Source: CAXXOK01 sp964497495
GTDB lineage: Bacteria > Bacillota > Clostridia > Christensenellales > Aristaeellaceae
Direction of reading: 5' to 3'
DNA: 40,659 nt
Assembly (NCBI GenBank): GCA_964497495.1
Contig: CAZCCZ010000029.1
Location: 1 to 40,659, forward strand
Within the stretch, counting starts at the first letter, position 1; each line of letters begins with the position of its first letter. A program made the position numbers and the translations under genes. The notes beneath the pieces are model-generated. The model did no database searches and had not been told where the DNA came from. It saw nothing but the letters and a program-made list of their open reading frames with translations. This document shows, piece after piece, positions 1-8,544 of the stretch.

Positions 1-937
1 TGTCGTCGTCGACCTTGCTGACCATGGTCTGCGTCTCGTCGAACAGCGAGCCGTACTTCATGCCGATAACGTCGGAGGATACGATGGGATCGGCGGTGTA
101 GCCGAAGCTGGCGTTGTTGGCGGCGGCCTTCATGATGGCGTTGATGCCGTCCACGGTCACATCCTTGCCCTTGATCACGGAGAACAGGAGCGTGGTGGAA
201 CCGGTGGGCACGGCCACGCGCTGGGCGGAGCCGATCAGCTTGCCGTTGAGCTCCGGGATCACCAGGCCGATGGCCTTGGCGGCGCCGGTGGAGTTGGGCA
301 CGGTGTTGGCGGCGCCGGCGCGGGCGCGGCGGAGGTCGCCCTTGCGGTGCGGGCCGTCCAGAATCATCTGGTCGCCGGTGTAGGCGTGCACGGTGGTCAT
401 AATGCCGCTGGCGATGGGATAAGCGTCGTTGAGGGCCTTGGCCATGGGCGCCAGGCAGTTGGTGGTGCAGGAAGCCGTGGAGATGATCTTGTCCGCTTTG
501 GTGAGGATCTTCTCGTTCACGGAGTACACGATGGTCTTAAGGTCGTTGCCGGCGGGCGCGGAAATGACGACCTTCTTGGCGCCGGCGTCGAGGTGCGCCT
601 GGCTCTTGTCCTTGCTGGTATAGAAACCGGTGCACTCCAGCACCACGTCCACGTCCAGCTTGCCCCAGGGCGCGTTCTTGGCGTCCTTCTCGGCGTAAAT
701 CTTAATTTCCTTGCCGTCCACGATGATGGAGTCCGCAGTGGCTTCCACGGTGTGCTTATTCTCGCCGATCTTGCCGCAGAACGGGCCCTGCGCCGTGTCG
801 TATTTCAGCAGGTGCGCGAGCATCACGGGGTTGGTGATGTCGTTGATCGCGACCACCTCGTAACCCGGGGCGTCGAACATCTGGCGGAAAGCAAGCCGGC
901 CGATGCGGCCGAAACCGTTAATCGCTACTCTGACCAT
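1..937 (-). CDS. gap: Glyceraldehyde-3-phosphate dehydrogenase (partial, 3' end outside window)
   Basis: This is the NAD-dependent glycolytic enzyme that converts glyceraldehyde-3-phosphate, NAD+ and phosphate to 1,3-bisphosphoglycerate in the cytosol. Translation of the minus strand begins MVRVAINGFGRIGR, the family's N-terminal Rossmann nucleotide-binding motif. The active-site segment STASCTTNCLAP carries the catalytic Cys, and the downstream blocks HAYTGDQ, RRARAGAANTVPNSTGAAKA and SAQRVAVPTGS are all typical. About 312 of the usual 335 or so residues are present, and the gene runs off the left edge without a stop. The ATG at 937 is preceded by AGGAGGAG (945-952) at normal spacing. A sigma-A promoter lies about 50 bases further upstream, so the gene is probably the first of its own transcription unit. 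Confidence 0.97.
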   Translation of the reverse strand, partial: MVRVAINGFGRIGRLAFRQMFDAPGYEVVAINDITNPVMLAHLLKYDTAQGPFCGKIGENKHTVEATADSIIVDGKEIKIYAEKDAKNAPWGKLDVDVVLECTGFYTSKDKSQAHLDAGAKKVVISAPAGNDLKTIVYSVNEKILTKADKIISTASCTTNCLAPMAKALNDAYPIASGIMTTVHAYTGDQMILDGPHRKGDLRRARAGAANTVPNSTGAAKAIGLVIPELNGKLIGSAQRVAVPTGSTTLLFSVIKGKDVTVDGINAIMKAAANNASFGYTADPIVSSDVIGMKYGSLFDETQTMVSKVDDD

Positions 938-987
938 GTGGTATCTCCTCCTGACAACTCTTGTCCTGTTATTCTGCTACCGTACCC

Positions 988-1016
988 ATTGTACCCAAAA
1001 CACTCCGGCATTGCAA
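988..1016 (-). promoter_or_regulatory. Sigma-A promoter of gap
   Basis: On the minus strand TTGCAA (1011-1016) is followed after 17 bases by TACAAT (988-993). This is a near-consensus -35/-10 pair, about 50 bases before the gap start codon. Confidence 0.75.
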
Positions 1017-1055
1017 GGGCGCGCCGGACTTTTTTCCCCGATATGTGAAATTTTT

Positions 1056-1070
1056 ATCAAAAAGGCCGCC
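1056..1070 (-). terminator. Possible weak terminator after the M29 peptidase gene
   Basis: Just past the aminopeptidase stop the minus strand reads AAAGGCGGCCTTTTTGAT. This is a very short hairpin (AAAGG/CCTTT) followed by Ts. It is small for an intrinsic terminator but suitably placed between the operon end and the gap promoter. Confidence 0.3.
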
Positions 1071-1071
1071 T

Positions 1072-2187
1072 TTATTTCAATTCATCGGGGTTCAGGCACC
1101 GCAGTTCCTCCGGCACGAACAGCCCGTCCCTGCGGATCAGCTCGCCGTCCAGCCAAATCTCGCCTCCGCCGTATTCCGGGCGCTGGATGCATACCATGTC
1201 CCAGTGGACGGCGCTATGGTTGCCGTTGTCGCACTCGTCGTAGCAGTGCCCGGGCGTGAAGTGAAAGGAGCCGGCGATCTTCTCGTCAAACAGCGTGTCC
1301 AGCATCGGCTCGGTCACGTAGGGGTTCACCCCGAAGGCGAACTCCCCCACGGAGCGCGCGCCCTCGTCCGTATCCAGAATTTTATTGATGCGCTCCGGGT
1401 CGCTGCCCGTGGCTTCCACGATGCGCCCGTTTTGGAAAGTAAGGCACACGTCCCGAAACTCCACGCCTTCGTACAGGCTGGGGGTGTTGAAGCGGATCAC
1501 ACCGTTCACGCTGTCTTTCACGGGGGCGGTGAACACCTCGCCGTCCGGGATGTTGATCCTGCCGTCGCATTTGACGGGCGGCAGCCCCTTCACGGAGAAG
1601 CTCAGGTCGGTACCGGGGCCGACGATATGCACCCGGTCGGCGCGGCGCAGGCGCTCCACTAGCGCGTCCATGGCGCGGCTCATTTTGGCGTAGTCCATCG
1701 TGCAGACGTTGAAATAATAGTCCTCGTAAGCCTCCGTACTCATCTTGGCGGCCTGCGCCGAGGACGGGGACGGATAGCGCAGCACCACCCAGCGGGTGTG
1801 CGGCACACGGATCCGCCCGTGCACGGGTTCCGAATAATGTTTGGTATACAGTGACGTCTGCCCGGCGGAGACATCCGAAGTCTCGAAGCTGTTGTCCTTG
1901 GCGCGGATGCCGATATAGGCCTGCACGCCGCGCATCAGCGCCGCATCGTTCTCCGCCTCGAAATCCCATTTCTCGGCTGTCGCGCCGCGCAGGAGGGCAC
2001 GCTCCACCGCCGTGTGCCTCAGGCGCACCACCGGTTCCGCGCCCGCGGCGTATACTTCTTCCACCAACGCCGCCACGAACTCCGGGCGGGGGTCGTACAT
2101 CTCGATCAGCACCCGTTCGCCCGGCTTCAGCGCGCAAGCGTAACGCACCAGCAGTTTACACAGTTTCCGTCCCCGGGGATCCATCAT
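1072..2187 (-). CDS. M29-family metallo-aminopeptidase (aminopeptidase T/PepS-like)
   Basis: A cytosolic metal-dependent exopeptidase that removes N-terminal residues from peptides, 371 residues. The family is recognised from its C-terminal metal-site blocks: GEFAFGVN (first Glu), the LFDEKIAGSFHF segment (Glu and His), GHCYDE and HSAVHWDMVC (His and Asp). The N-terminal half has the KPGERVLIEMYDP segment usual in these enzymes. The ATG at 2187 is chosen over a longer frame because CTCTCCC on the plus strand (a GGGAGAG ribosome site) lies 8 bases upstream and the family N-terminus begins just after it. The start lies inside the 3' end of the acyltransferase gene (32-base overlap), so the two are translationally linked. 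It is the last gene of the operon read leftward from about 7.7 kb. Confidence 0.92.
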   Translation of the reverse strand: MMDPRGRKLCKLLVRYACALKPGERVLIEMYDPRPEFVAALVEEVYAAGAEPVVRLRHTAVERALLRGATAEKWDFEAENDAALMRGVQAYIGIRAKDNSFETSDVSAGQTSLYTKHYSEPVHGRIRVPHTRWVVLRYPSPSSAQAAKMSTEAYEDYYFNVCTMDYAKMSRAMDALVERLRRADRVHIVGPGTDLSFSVKGLPPVKCDGRINIPDGEVFTAPVKDSVNGVIRFNTPSLYEGVEFRDVCLTFQNGRIVEATGSDPERINKILDTDEGARSVGEFAFGVNPYVTEPMLDTLFDEKIAGSFHFTPGHCYDECDNGNHSAVHWDMVCIQRPEYGGGEIWLDGELIRRDGLFVPEELRCLNPDELK

Positions 2188-3391
2188 GACTTTTTCTCTC
2201 CCTGTTCTTGAAATAGGCAAGGCGCGCGCGTTCCATCAGCCGCGCCGCGGGCTGCTCCACGCCGTAGGTAGCGGCCATGGCCGCCAGAATGGATACCGCG
2301 TAGCATAAAAGCGTGAAGCTCTTTTGCAACTGCATGTCGCCGTGAAGCGTCGACGGGTACAGTTTTTGGGCGAACTGCACGCTCAGGTATTGGTGCCAGA
2401 TATACAGGTTGTAGGATATGGCCGCCAGAAAACGCATCAGGCGGTTATCCAGCGGTTTTTGCAGAAAACGGGGCAGGAAGGCCGCCGACAGCACCAGCAG
2501 CAACAGGGTGCACGCCAGCGGCAGCCGTATTTCCCACTGCGACAGTTGCAACTGCGCGTACCCCGTGATGCCGTTGTTCGTCTGCGTTTGCAGAATGCGC
2601 GACAGCGCCAGGCAGCCGCCCGCGAACAGCGCGGGCGATAACAGCGCGTAAGCCCTGCGCAGGCCTCCGCGTTTCGGGGCGGCGCTCCGTATCTTGTCCA
2701 GCTTCACGTAAAGCATCGCGCCCAGCATTCCCAGCGCGTACACGTCCAGAAACGCGGGCAGCTGGTTGAGCCACAGGGAGAGACTGCTTACGCTGCGCGC
2801 CACGAGAATGCGGAACAGCAGGCCTGCCGCCGCCATCGCGCACAGGGTGAGCGCGGGCTTTCTTTGCGCCGCTTTGGCCAACAGGGGGAACACGAGGTAG
2901 AACTGCATTTCGATGGCGACCGTCCACAGCACGACGTTGAGCTGCGTATACAGATACGTTTCCGTAAAGAATGTGAAGGTAAAGGTAAGGTGCGTCAGGA
3001 TATCCCGGTTGCGGGCCGCCGCGTCCCGGTACGCGCCGGCCGGCAGCGCGAAGCAGAACAGCGCGACCAGCACCGCGAAAAGGTAGGAAGGCAGGATGCG
3101 CGCAAGACGGTTCCAGTAGAAGCGCTTCACGCTGGCCACCGGCGTGCCGTACTCCGTCTGCCGCGCATAGGGCAGGTAGAGCAGGAAGCCGCTCAGCAGC
3201 ATCATGCCGTCCACGAAAACGTAGCTGGAGCGCGTCCAGTAATCGAAGCCGACGTTGATGCCGAACAGGGTAACGCTCTGGTTCAGCCAGCCCTGCTGCC
3301 AGATGTGGAAATTGCATACGAAAAGTACCATCAGCGCGCGCAGCCCGTACAGCACGCCGATTTCCTGCTTCTCCGGCACGCGCGTCTTCAT
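2156..3391 (-). CDS. Acyltransferase-3 family membrane protein (OafA/WecH-like)
   Basis: An integral membrane O-acyltransferase of 411 residues, which by family transfers acyl groups (often acetyl) to cell-envelope glycans or lipids. It begins with LYGLRALMVLFVCNFHIWQQ, which matches the family's first membrane segment with its conserved His. The loop KRFYWNRLARILPSYL matches the conserved Arg-rich region. About ten hydrophobic segments follow, with the family's NLYIWHQ block near the C-terminus. The ATG overlaps the stop of the TPR-repeat gene by four bases (ATGA), and its own 3' end overlaps the aminopeptidase start. The acceptor cannot be deduced. The neighbours, a large extracytoplasmic repeat protein and a secreted protein, suggest surface modification. 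Confidence 0.9.
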   Translation of the reverse strand: MKTRVPEKQEIGVLYGLRALMVLFVCNFHIWQQGWLNQSVTLFGINVGFDYWTRSSYVFVDGMMLLSGFLLYLPYARQTEYGTPVASVKRFYWNRLARILPSYLFAVLVALFCFALPAGAYRDAAARNRDILTHLTFTFTFFTETYLYTQLNVVLWTVAIEMQFYLVFPLLAKAAQRKPALTLCAMAAAGLLFRILVARSVSSLSLWLNQLPAFLDVYALGMLGAMLYVKLDKIRSAAPKRGGLRRAYALLSPALFAGGCLALSRILQTQTNNGITGYAQLQLSQWEIRLPLACTLLLLVLSAAFLPRFLQKPLDNRLMRFLAAISYNLYIWHQYLSVQFAQKLYPSTLHGDMQLQKSFTLLCYAVSILAAMAATYGVEQPAARLMERARLAYFKNRERKSHDGSPGTETV

Positions 3392-6300
3392 GGGGTTCCG
3401 ACGGTCGCGGTGGCGGCCGTTTGGGCTGCGGGCGCAACGGTCGTCCGGGCTGTGGCGGCGGGCGCAACGGTCGTCTGGGCTGTGGCGGCGGGCGTGGCCG
3501 GCCGCTGGGGCGCGACCGTCGCGGAGGCCGGCGGCTCCGTTGCGGCCGGCGTGGCCGTCGCCTTCGGCGCGGCCGTCGTTTCGGGAATATCCGTCGCTTC
3601 GGGCGTCGGCACGGCAACGGGCTCCGGCAGTTCCGCCATCGTATCGGAGGATGCGCGCTTCAGCTGGTACACCATGTTTTGCCCGTCCGCCAGCACGCGC
3701 AGCGAAAGGGTCTTATCGTTAACGGTCGTGATCTTGTGGGTCACGGTCAGCGCGTCCTGCGTGTCCCCCGTCATCACCGCGTATCCCGCCACCCGGAAAT
3801 AGCCGGATTTTCCGAAGATCGAGCAGGTGCCGTCCGCGCGGAACACGGCGCTTCGCTCCCCGTCCGCGCTCTCCCATACGCCGAGGATCAGGTAGGCGCG
3901 ACGCTGCAGTTTTTTTGTCGTTACGTCCAGATAATCGGGAATGCGCTGATAATACGGCAGAGCCTCGTAGACTTTACCTTCGGCGTACAGCGCCTCGGCG
4001 TACCGGTAGCAGGCTTCCTCGTACATGCCTTCCAGGTCCTGATAATCGGCGGGCAGGCCGGTCGCGTCGAAGTTTTCCAGCGTGGCGATCACGGTGGGCC
4101 AGTCCCCCTTCGCGTAGGCGGCCCGGGCGGGTTCGGCGTAGCGGCCGTAGGCCTCGTAGGTGCACGTTTCCGCCAGCGTCTGCGCATCCTGATGCTCGCC
4201 CGCCGCCGTAAACTGCGCGGCCGCCGCGCGGTAATCGCCCGCCTCCATGCTCTGTTTGCCCAGCAGGTACTGGCAGGTCTCGTAAGCCTGACGGGCGGAA
4301 TCGTACGTGCCCAGTGCGAGGTACAGCTCGCTTGCTTTGGCCAGGTCGCCCGCCGCCTGCGCCTTCATGGCCTCCCCCAGCGTGATCTCGCTGATCTGCT
4401 GTCTGGCGTCGGCGTTATCCGGAAGGGTTTTCAGAAGCGCGATCGCCTCGTCCGCATTGCCGGTGGTTTTCAAATCCAGCGCCAGCGCGTAGGTGGCTTC
4501 CTCCAGAAGCGTATCGCTGTCCTTATACTTCCCGAGCTCCGTGAAGCTCTCGATGGCCTGTTTATACTCCTTGCCCTCAAGTGCCGTCGCCGCCGCGGCA
4601 TACAGGCTCTGCTTCCATTTGTCCGCGCTGTCCTTGTATTTTCCCAAATCCTTATAAAGCGGTGCGGCCGTCGCGTAATCCCCGGCCCCGAAGGCGGTTT
4701 CCGCCATACCGTAGCGCAGCCCCCGCAGAAGCTCGGCGGAGTCTTTATAATCGCCTAGCGCCGTGTAAAGCTTTATGGCTTCTTCGGTATTCCCGGCGGC
4801 GGCGTCCTGCGCGGCCAGTTTATAACGGCTTTCGCTCAGCAGCGAAGCGGTTTGGCTGTACTCGGGTATGGTTTCCAGCAGGTCGATCGCCTGCTGATAG
4901 TTTTCCGCGTCCAGCGCGGCCTGCGCCTGCCGGTACACGCATTCCCACGCGAGGGTTTCGCTGTCCAGATACGTCGGGATGCCCGCGAAGATCTTCGCGG
5001 CCTCGGCGTACGCACCGTCCCCCATGCGCGCGCGCGCCACCTCGTACAGACAGCCGTTGGCCTTCAGCGCGGCGTCCGAATAGTCACCCGCCTGCTGGTA
5101 CAGGTAGCCTGCTTTTTCGTAATCGCCTTCCTGCTGCTTAACGGCCGCTTCCTGGTAGGAAGCCTGTTTCAGCAGCTCCGGCGCGTCCTGCGTATCACCT
5201 GCGGCGGTCAGCCGCGTAATGGCGGTTTCATAATCGCCCTGTTCCAGCGCGGCCTTGCCGATCTGGTAATCGCATTCCGCCGCGCGCGAAACCGAATCCT
5301 GATAATCCCCGAGGCCCTCGAAGATGATGCGGGCGGCCACGTAGCCTCCGCTCTCCGTCAGTTTGACCGCCTGCTTATAATCCGTCTCCTTCAGCCGCTC
5401 GGCGCTGTCCTGATAGTCCCCCAGCGTCTGGAAGGCGTCCGCCGCGCCGTCGAAGGCTTCCGCGGCCAGCAGCGTTTCCCCCAGCCTGTACAGCGTCTGG
5501 CGGTACAGCGCCGTGCTGTCCTCATAATCCCCCAGGCCCCGGTAGAGGGCGACCGCGTATTGCAGGTCGTCCGCGCTGTCGGAGCCCCGCAGCGTTCCGG
5601 CCTGCAGATAATCACACTTTAACAGTTGGGCGTCCGTATCGCCGTAGCCCTTCATTTCCGTCAGGGCGGCGCGCGCGTCCTCATAGGCGCCGCCGTTCAG
5701 CAGGTTCATCGCCTGCGCGTACCGCAGCGCGGGCACGCCCCAGATCAGCGCCGACGCGACGGCGGCCCCGGCCACCAGCACCGCGATCACCGTATTGCGG
5801 ATTCTTTTCCGTTTCCGGTCGGCCTTCCGCCGCGCCTGATCCCGCTCTTCCGCCAGGCGGCTGGCCTCCTCGCGGGCCGCTTTGGCCGTGTCGTTCAGCT
5901 TTTGATCGTACACGGCGTTCAACTGTTCCACGTTCTCCCGGGAGCAAGTGGCGAAAACCGTGTCTCGCCTGCGATCGCAGCGGCAGCATCGGTCGCTGTG
6001 CAGGTCGTTTGCGCGCCCGCACACGCAGACCCAGACGCGCGCCTGTTCTTCCGGGTAACCCACCGCGTCCGGCCCGGCCACGAAGCGAAGCTGATCCAGC
6101 TTGCGCCCGGCGGGAAGCGAGTTGCTCCGGTATTCCGTCAGCGGCACACTGCCGCGCCGCCAGATGGTCGTGTCGTCGAACCAGACTTTTTCAATCACCA
6201 GGTCGATATTCCGTACGCCTTCCCAGCGGGAAGGCGTGATGGCGATGCTGAACCGTTCGCCCGCGCCCGCGTGAAGGCCCTGCAACCGTTCCACCTGCCG

Positions 6301-6462
6301 GAAGAGCAGCTTGTCGCCCTCCGCGTAGCACACGAGCGTCACCTGTACCGAGATCACGGCCCGGTCGCTCAGGTTATTGAGCGCGAAGCCGCATTCGGGC
6401 CGGTCTTCGGTAGGCGTCGTGTATTGCCAGAGTTCTACGGGGCAGGTCAGATCGATCTTCAT
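3388..6462 (-). CDS. Membrane-anchored zinc-ribbon and TPR-like repeat protein with Thr/Ala/Pro tail
   Basis: A 1024-residue protein of unknown function. The order seen is: a beta-rich N-terminal domain (1-125); a short zinc-ribbon-like cluster with Cys at about 146, 148, 159/160 and 162; a charged helical stretch (183-220); one membrane span (about 222-243); then about sixteen units of 37 residues (about 250-860), each built around LGDYxDSxxLxxxxxY followed by a xxGDYxxAxxxF helix. After the repeats is a beta-type domain beginning GVWESADGERSAVFRADG, then a low-complexity Thr/Ala/Pro tail. Repeats of this kind form superhelical protein-binding scaffolds. By the positive-inside rule the N-terminus with the zinc ribbon should be cytosolic and the repeats extracytoplasmic. 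A GGAGGG ribosome site precedes the ATG. The gene sits between a secreted-protein gene (28 bases upstream) and the acyltransferase (ATGA overlap). Orientation and partners are inference. Confidence 0.85.
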   Translation of the reverse strand: MKIDLTCPVELWQYTTPTEDRPECGFALNNLSDRAVISVQVTLVCYAEGDKLLFRQVERLQGLHAGAGERFSIAITPSRWEGVRNIDLVIEKVWFDDTTIWRRGSVPLTEYRSNSLPAGRKLDQLRFVAGPDAVGYPEEQARVWVCVCGRANDLHSDRCCRCDRRRDTVFATCSRENVEQLNAVYDQKLNDTAKAAREEASRLAEERDQARRKADRKRKRIRNTVIAVLVAGAAVASALIWGVPALRYAQAMNLLNGGAYEDARAALTEMKGYGDTDAQLLKCDYLQAGTLRGSDSADDLQYAVALYRGLGDYEDSTALYRQTLYRLGETLLAAEAFDGAADAFQTLGDYQDSAERLKETDYKQAVKLTESGGYVAARIIFEGLGDYQDSVSRAAECDYQIGKAALEQGDYETAITRLTAAGDTQDAPELLKQASYQEAAVKQQEGDYEKAGYLYQQAGDYSDAALKANGCLYEVARARMGDGAYAEAAKIFAGIPTYLDSETLAWECVYRQAQAALDAENYQQAIDLLETIPEYSQTASLLSESRYKLAAQDAAAGNTEEAIKLYTALGDYKDSAELLRGLRYGMAETAFGAGDYATAAPLYKDLGKYKDSADKWKQSLYAAAATALEGKEYKQAIESFTELGKYKDSDTLLEEATYALALDLKTTGNADEAIALLKTLPDNADARQQISEITLGEAMKAQAAGDLAKASELYLALGTYDSARQAYETCQYLLGKQSMEAGDYRAAAAQFTAAGEHQDAQTLAETCTYEAYGRYAEPARAAYAKGDWPTVIATLENFDATGLPADYQDLEGMYEEACYRYAEALYAEGKVYEALPYYQRIPDYLDVTTKKLQRRAYLILGVWESADGERSAVFRADGTCSIFGKSGYFRVAGYAVMTGDTQDALTVTHKITTVNDKTLSLRVLADGQNMVYQLKRASSDTMAELPEPVAVPTPEATDIPETTAAPKATATPAATEPPASATVAPQRPATPAATAQTTVAPAATARTTVAPAAQTAATATVGTP

Positions 6463-6490
6463 GGGTCATCCCTCCGTGGCGTCCCTTCCG

Positions 6491-7669
6491 TCAGAACGTG
6501 TATACCATGATCTCGGTCAACAGCGCGTTGGAAAAGGTCAGGTACAGCGAGGCGTTGACCGGTTCGCCGTCCGTATCCGCAACCGTAGCCGCGTAACGCA
6601 GCGTGGTGTTCGCGCCGTTCGTTTCCAGCGTAGCGTAGGGCGGGGTTTGCCCGTCGCCGTATAGAAGTGCCGCGGAACCGGCGGTTTTACCTGTTCCGTC
6701 ACAGCGGAACAGGGCAAGCGCGTCCTGCAGCGCCATGCCCACGGCGATCCCGCGCGGGCCGGGGAAAGCGTCGGCCGTCACCGTCAGGGATTCCAGTTTC
6801 CCGTTCAGCCTGTCCGCGTCCGTGCCGAACATCAGCGAAGCGCCCGCGTACGTTACGGTGTGCAGCCATCCGCCGCCGTCGTCCTTCGCCCAGTCCTCGC
6901 CCGAGGGCGTGCCGAAGATCACGGCGGCGCCGGTTTCCGTAAGTGTCAGAAAATCCATGCGACCGAACTGCAGATCGCTCCGTCCGAAGGGCTCGGCGCC
7001 GCTTACGAGGGTCACGCCCGCCGTTCGCGCTGCGGCGGCCGGTTCGCCGCCTACCGCCGTCAGGTTGCTTTCCACCTCCGCGCGGGTTACGAAAGCGTTC
7101 AGCCCGTATACGCGGATGCCCGCCACTTCGCCGTCTTCCACCGTGTACAGGATACCGGAGTCGGTGTAGCGGTCGTCCCCCGTCCGCGCGTGCACGGCGC
7201 ACTGCACGCTCTGCAGGTCGCTTCCGCTGCGCTGCGCCAGCGCCCAATAGGCGGCCAGCGGAAGCTGGTTCAATACGTACAGGGGCGCGAAGGCGTCGTC
7301 CCCCGCCAGCGTCGGGTTTTGCCAGCCGTAGGCGGTCAGCAGCATCTGCGCGGGCGCGCCCAGGCGCACGTTGCGGGGCATTTCCAGCGCGGCACCCGTT
7401 ACGGAAACGGCCCGGAGCACGCTTTGCGCGTCCAGAACGGGCTTATCGTAATACAGGGTCGCGGAATCGTACAAAAAGGCGTATCCGTCCGCCTTCAGGG
7501 CGTCCTTCCCCACGGGGTCGTTCAGCGGTTTAGCGTCCGCGGCGGCGGAAAGCAGGCCGTTCACCCAGGCGTTCAGCTCGGCCTCCGTCAGCACCCCGGC
7601 TTCGTCGGCCAGCGCGGGCGTGCAAAGCAATAAAACCGCCAGCGCAAGAAGCAGGCAGACACGTTTCAT
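6491..7669 (-). CDS. Secreted protein of unknown function with an internally duplicated domain
   Basis: A 392-residue protein starting with a clear signal peptide (MKRVCLLLALAVLLLCTPALA, cleavage after about residue 21) and no lipobox or membrane anchor. Two segments share a pattern of PRxxxxGxxxQxxLxxF/Y, then LYxxxxxxPxAxxxL, then a beta pair ending in xxIxVYxx. They cover roughly residues 95-200 and 290-392, suggesting duplication of a small alpha/beta domain. ATG codons occur at 7675 and 7669. The second is preferred because the GGGGCG ribosome site (7676-7682) is too close to the first. It is the first gene of the operon that continues with the TPR-like repeat protein, the acyltransferase and the aminopeptidase. 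No family was recognised. Confidence 0.75.
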   Translation of the reverse strand: MKRVCLLLALAVLLLCTPALADEAGVLTEAELNAWVNGLLSAAADAKPLNDPVGKDALKADGYAFLYDSATLYYDKPVLDAQSVLRAVSVTGAALEMPRNVRLGAPAQMLLTAYGWQNPTLAGDDAFAPLYVLNQLPLAAYWALAQRSGSDLQSVQCAVHARTGDDRYTDSGILYTVEDGEVAGIRVYGLNAFVTRAEVESNLTAVGGEPAAAARTAGVTLVSGAEPFGRSDLQFGRMDFLTLTETGAAVIFGTPSGEDWAKDDGGGWLHTVTYAGASLMFGTDADRLNGKLESLTVTADAFPGPRGIAVGMALQDALALFRCDGTGKTAGSAALLYGDGQTPPYATLETNGANTTLRYAATVADTDGEPVNASLYLTFSNALLTEIMVYTF

Positions 7670-7723
7670 GATCATCGCCCCTTTGTGTCCCGGAGGCCGT
7701 TTGTCGCGAAAACTCCACTACTT

Positions 7724-7752
7724 ATTGTACATGATAACGGCCGTTCTGTATA
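7724..7752 (-). promoter_or_regulatory. Probable sigma-A promoter of the secreted/TPR/acyltransferase operon
   Basis: On the minus strand TATACA (7747-7752) is followed after 17 bases by TACAAT (7724-7729), about 55 bases before the start codon at 7669. The -35 matches consensus at four of six positions. Confidence 0.55.
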
Positions 7753-7838
7753 GGTTGTTTCGTGTAAATTGTCCTTGCGGGCGATCTAGTTCCGGGAACG
7801 TTTCCCCGCGTTTTTAGGGTGCGCGTCCGCCCCAGATA

Positions 7839-7847
7839 TGGTATACT
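7839..7847 (+). promoter_or_regulatory. Extended -10 promoter for the DUF6483-like/ABC-F genes
   Basis: TGGTATACT is an extended -10 element (TGn plus TATACT at 7842-7847), and no good -35 is visible. Initiation near 7854 would give a leader of about 37 bases before the ATG at 7891. Confidence 0.55.
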
Positions 7848-7890
7848 AGGCGTTGTGCGCCTGTCGATTCGCCGCGTCCGGAGGGCCGTT

Positions 7891-8544
7891 ATGGACTATC
7901 AGCGCGATTATATCCTGCGCCTCATCCACATGCTGGGCGATCTGATGCGCCGCGTGTTCGAGCTGCTGGACGACCACCAGCGCCTGCGTCTGCTGGACGA
8001 GGCGTGCCGGGAACACTGCGGCATGTCGCTGGAGGCGGCGGAAAGCCTGCGGCCCGAAAGCCTGCTTGCCCTGCTGGCGCCCGTTCCCCGCCTGATGCTG
8101 GCCGAATTTCTGGCCGCCAAGGCGGAGGTGTTCTCCCTGCCGGTGGGCGACGCGGAGGAGCTGAAATACAAGGCCCTGCGGATGCTGGCTTCCCTCTACG
8201 AGGAGACGCAGTTGTGCGACCTGCGCGCCGAAAAGCTGGCCAGCCTCAAGCGCGACGTGTTCCCGATGCTCACGGCGGCCGACCTGATGGACTGCGCGCG
8301 GTTTTTCCAGCAGGCCGGGTGGTACGACGAAATGGAGGACGCGCTGTTTCAGGCGCTGCCGCTGGAAACCGACGGAACCGCCTGGGCGCGGGACCGCGAC
8401 GGGGCGGCGGTCATGCTCCGCGAGGCGTCCAAGGTGACCGAACCCGCCCTGATCCTGCGCGGCATGACGGGCGCCGAGCTGCGGGAATCCGCCTGCGAAC
8501 TGGAGAGTAAACCCAATCCCCACGAAAGGGCGACCGACGAATGA
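7891..8544 (+). CDS. Small cytosolic helical protein (resembles DUF6483), function unknown
   Basis: A 217-residue, Leu- and Ala-rich soluble protein beginning MDYQRDYILRLIHMLGDLMR. There is no signal peptide or membrane span, and helices are predicted throughout with a TPR-like feel near the C-terminus (ARFFQQAGWYDEMEDALFQAL). I believe proteins with this N-terminus are grouped as DUF6483 in Firmicutes, but I could not check. The frame is open further upstream. The ATG at 7891 is chosen because GGAGG (7880-7884) sits six bases before it and the conserved N-terminus starts there. The stop overlaps the ABC-F start by four bases (ATGA), so the two proteins are probably made together. Confidence 0.8.
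   Translation: MDYQRDYILRLIHMLGDLMRRVFELLDDHQRLRLLDEACREHCGMSLEAAESLRPESLLALLAPVPRLMLAEFLAAKAEVFSLPVGDAEELKYKALRMLASLYEETQLCDLRAEKLASLKRDVFPMLTAADLMDCARFFQQAGWYDEMEDALFQALPLETDGTAWARDRDGAAVMLREASKVTEPALILRGMTGAELRESACELESKPNPHERATDE

Noticed and set aside
347..1048. Long open frames opposite gap, and many similar frames opposite the other genes
   Set aside because: High-GC coding DNA leaves long antisense frames open. Their proteins are His/Arg-rich with no domain, signal or ribosome site, and the opposite strand encodes clear families.
2445..3617. 390-residue minus-strand frame rich in Arg and Pro
   Set aside because: It is an out-of-frame reading of the acyltransferase and TPR-protein genes; the Pro/Arg runs come from their repeats.
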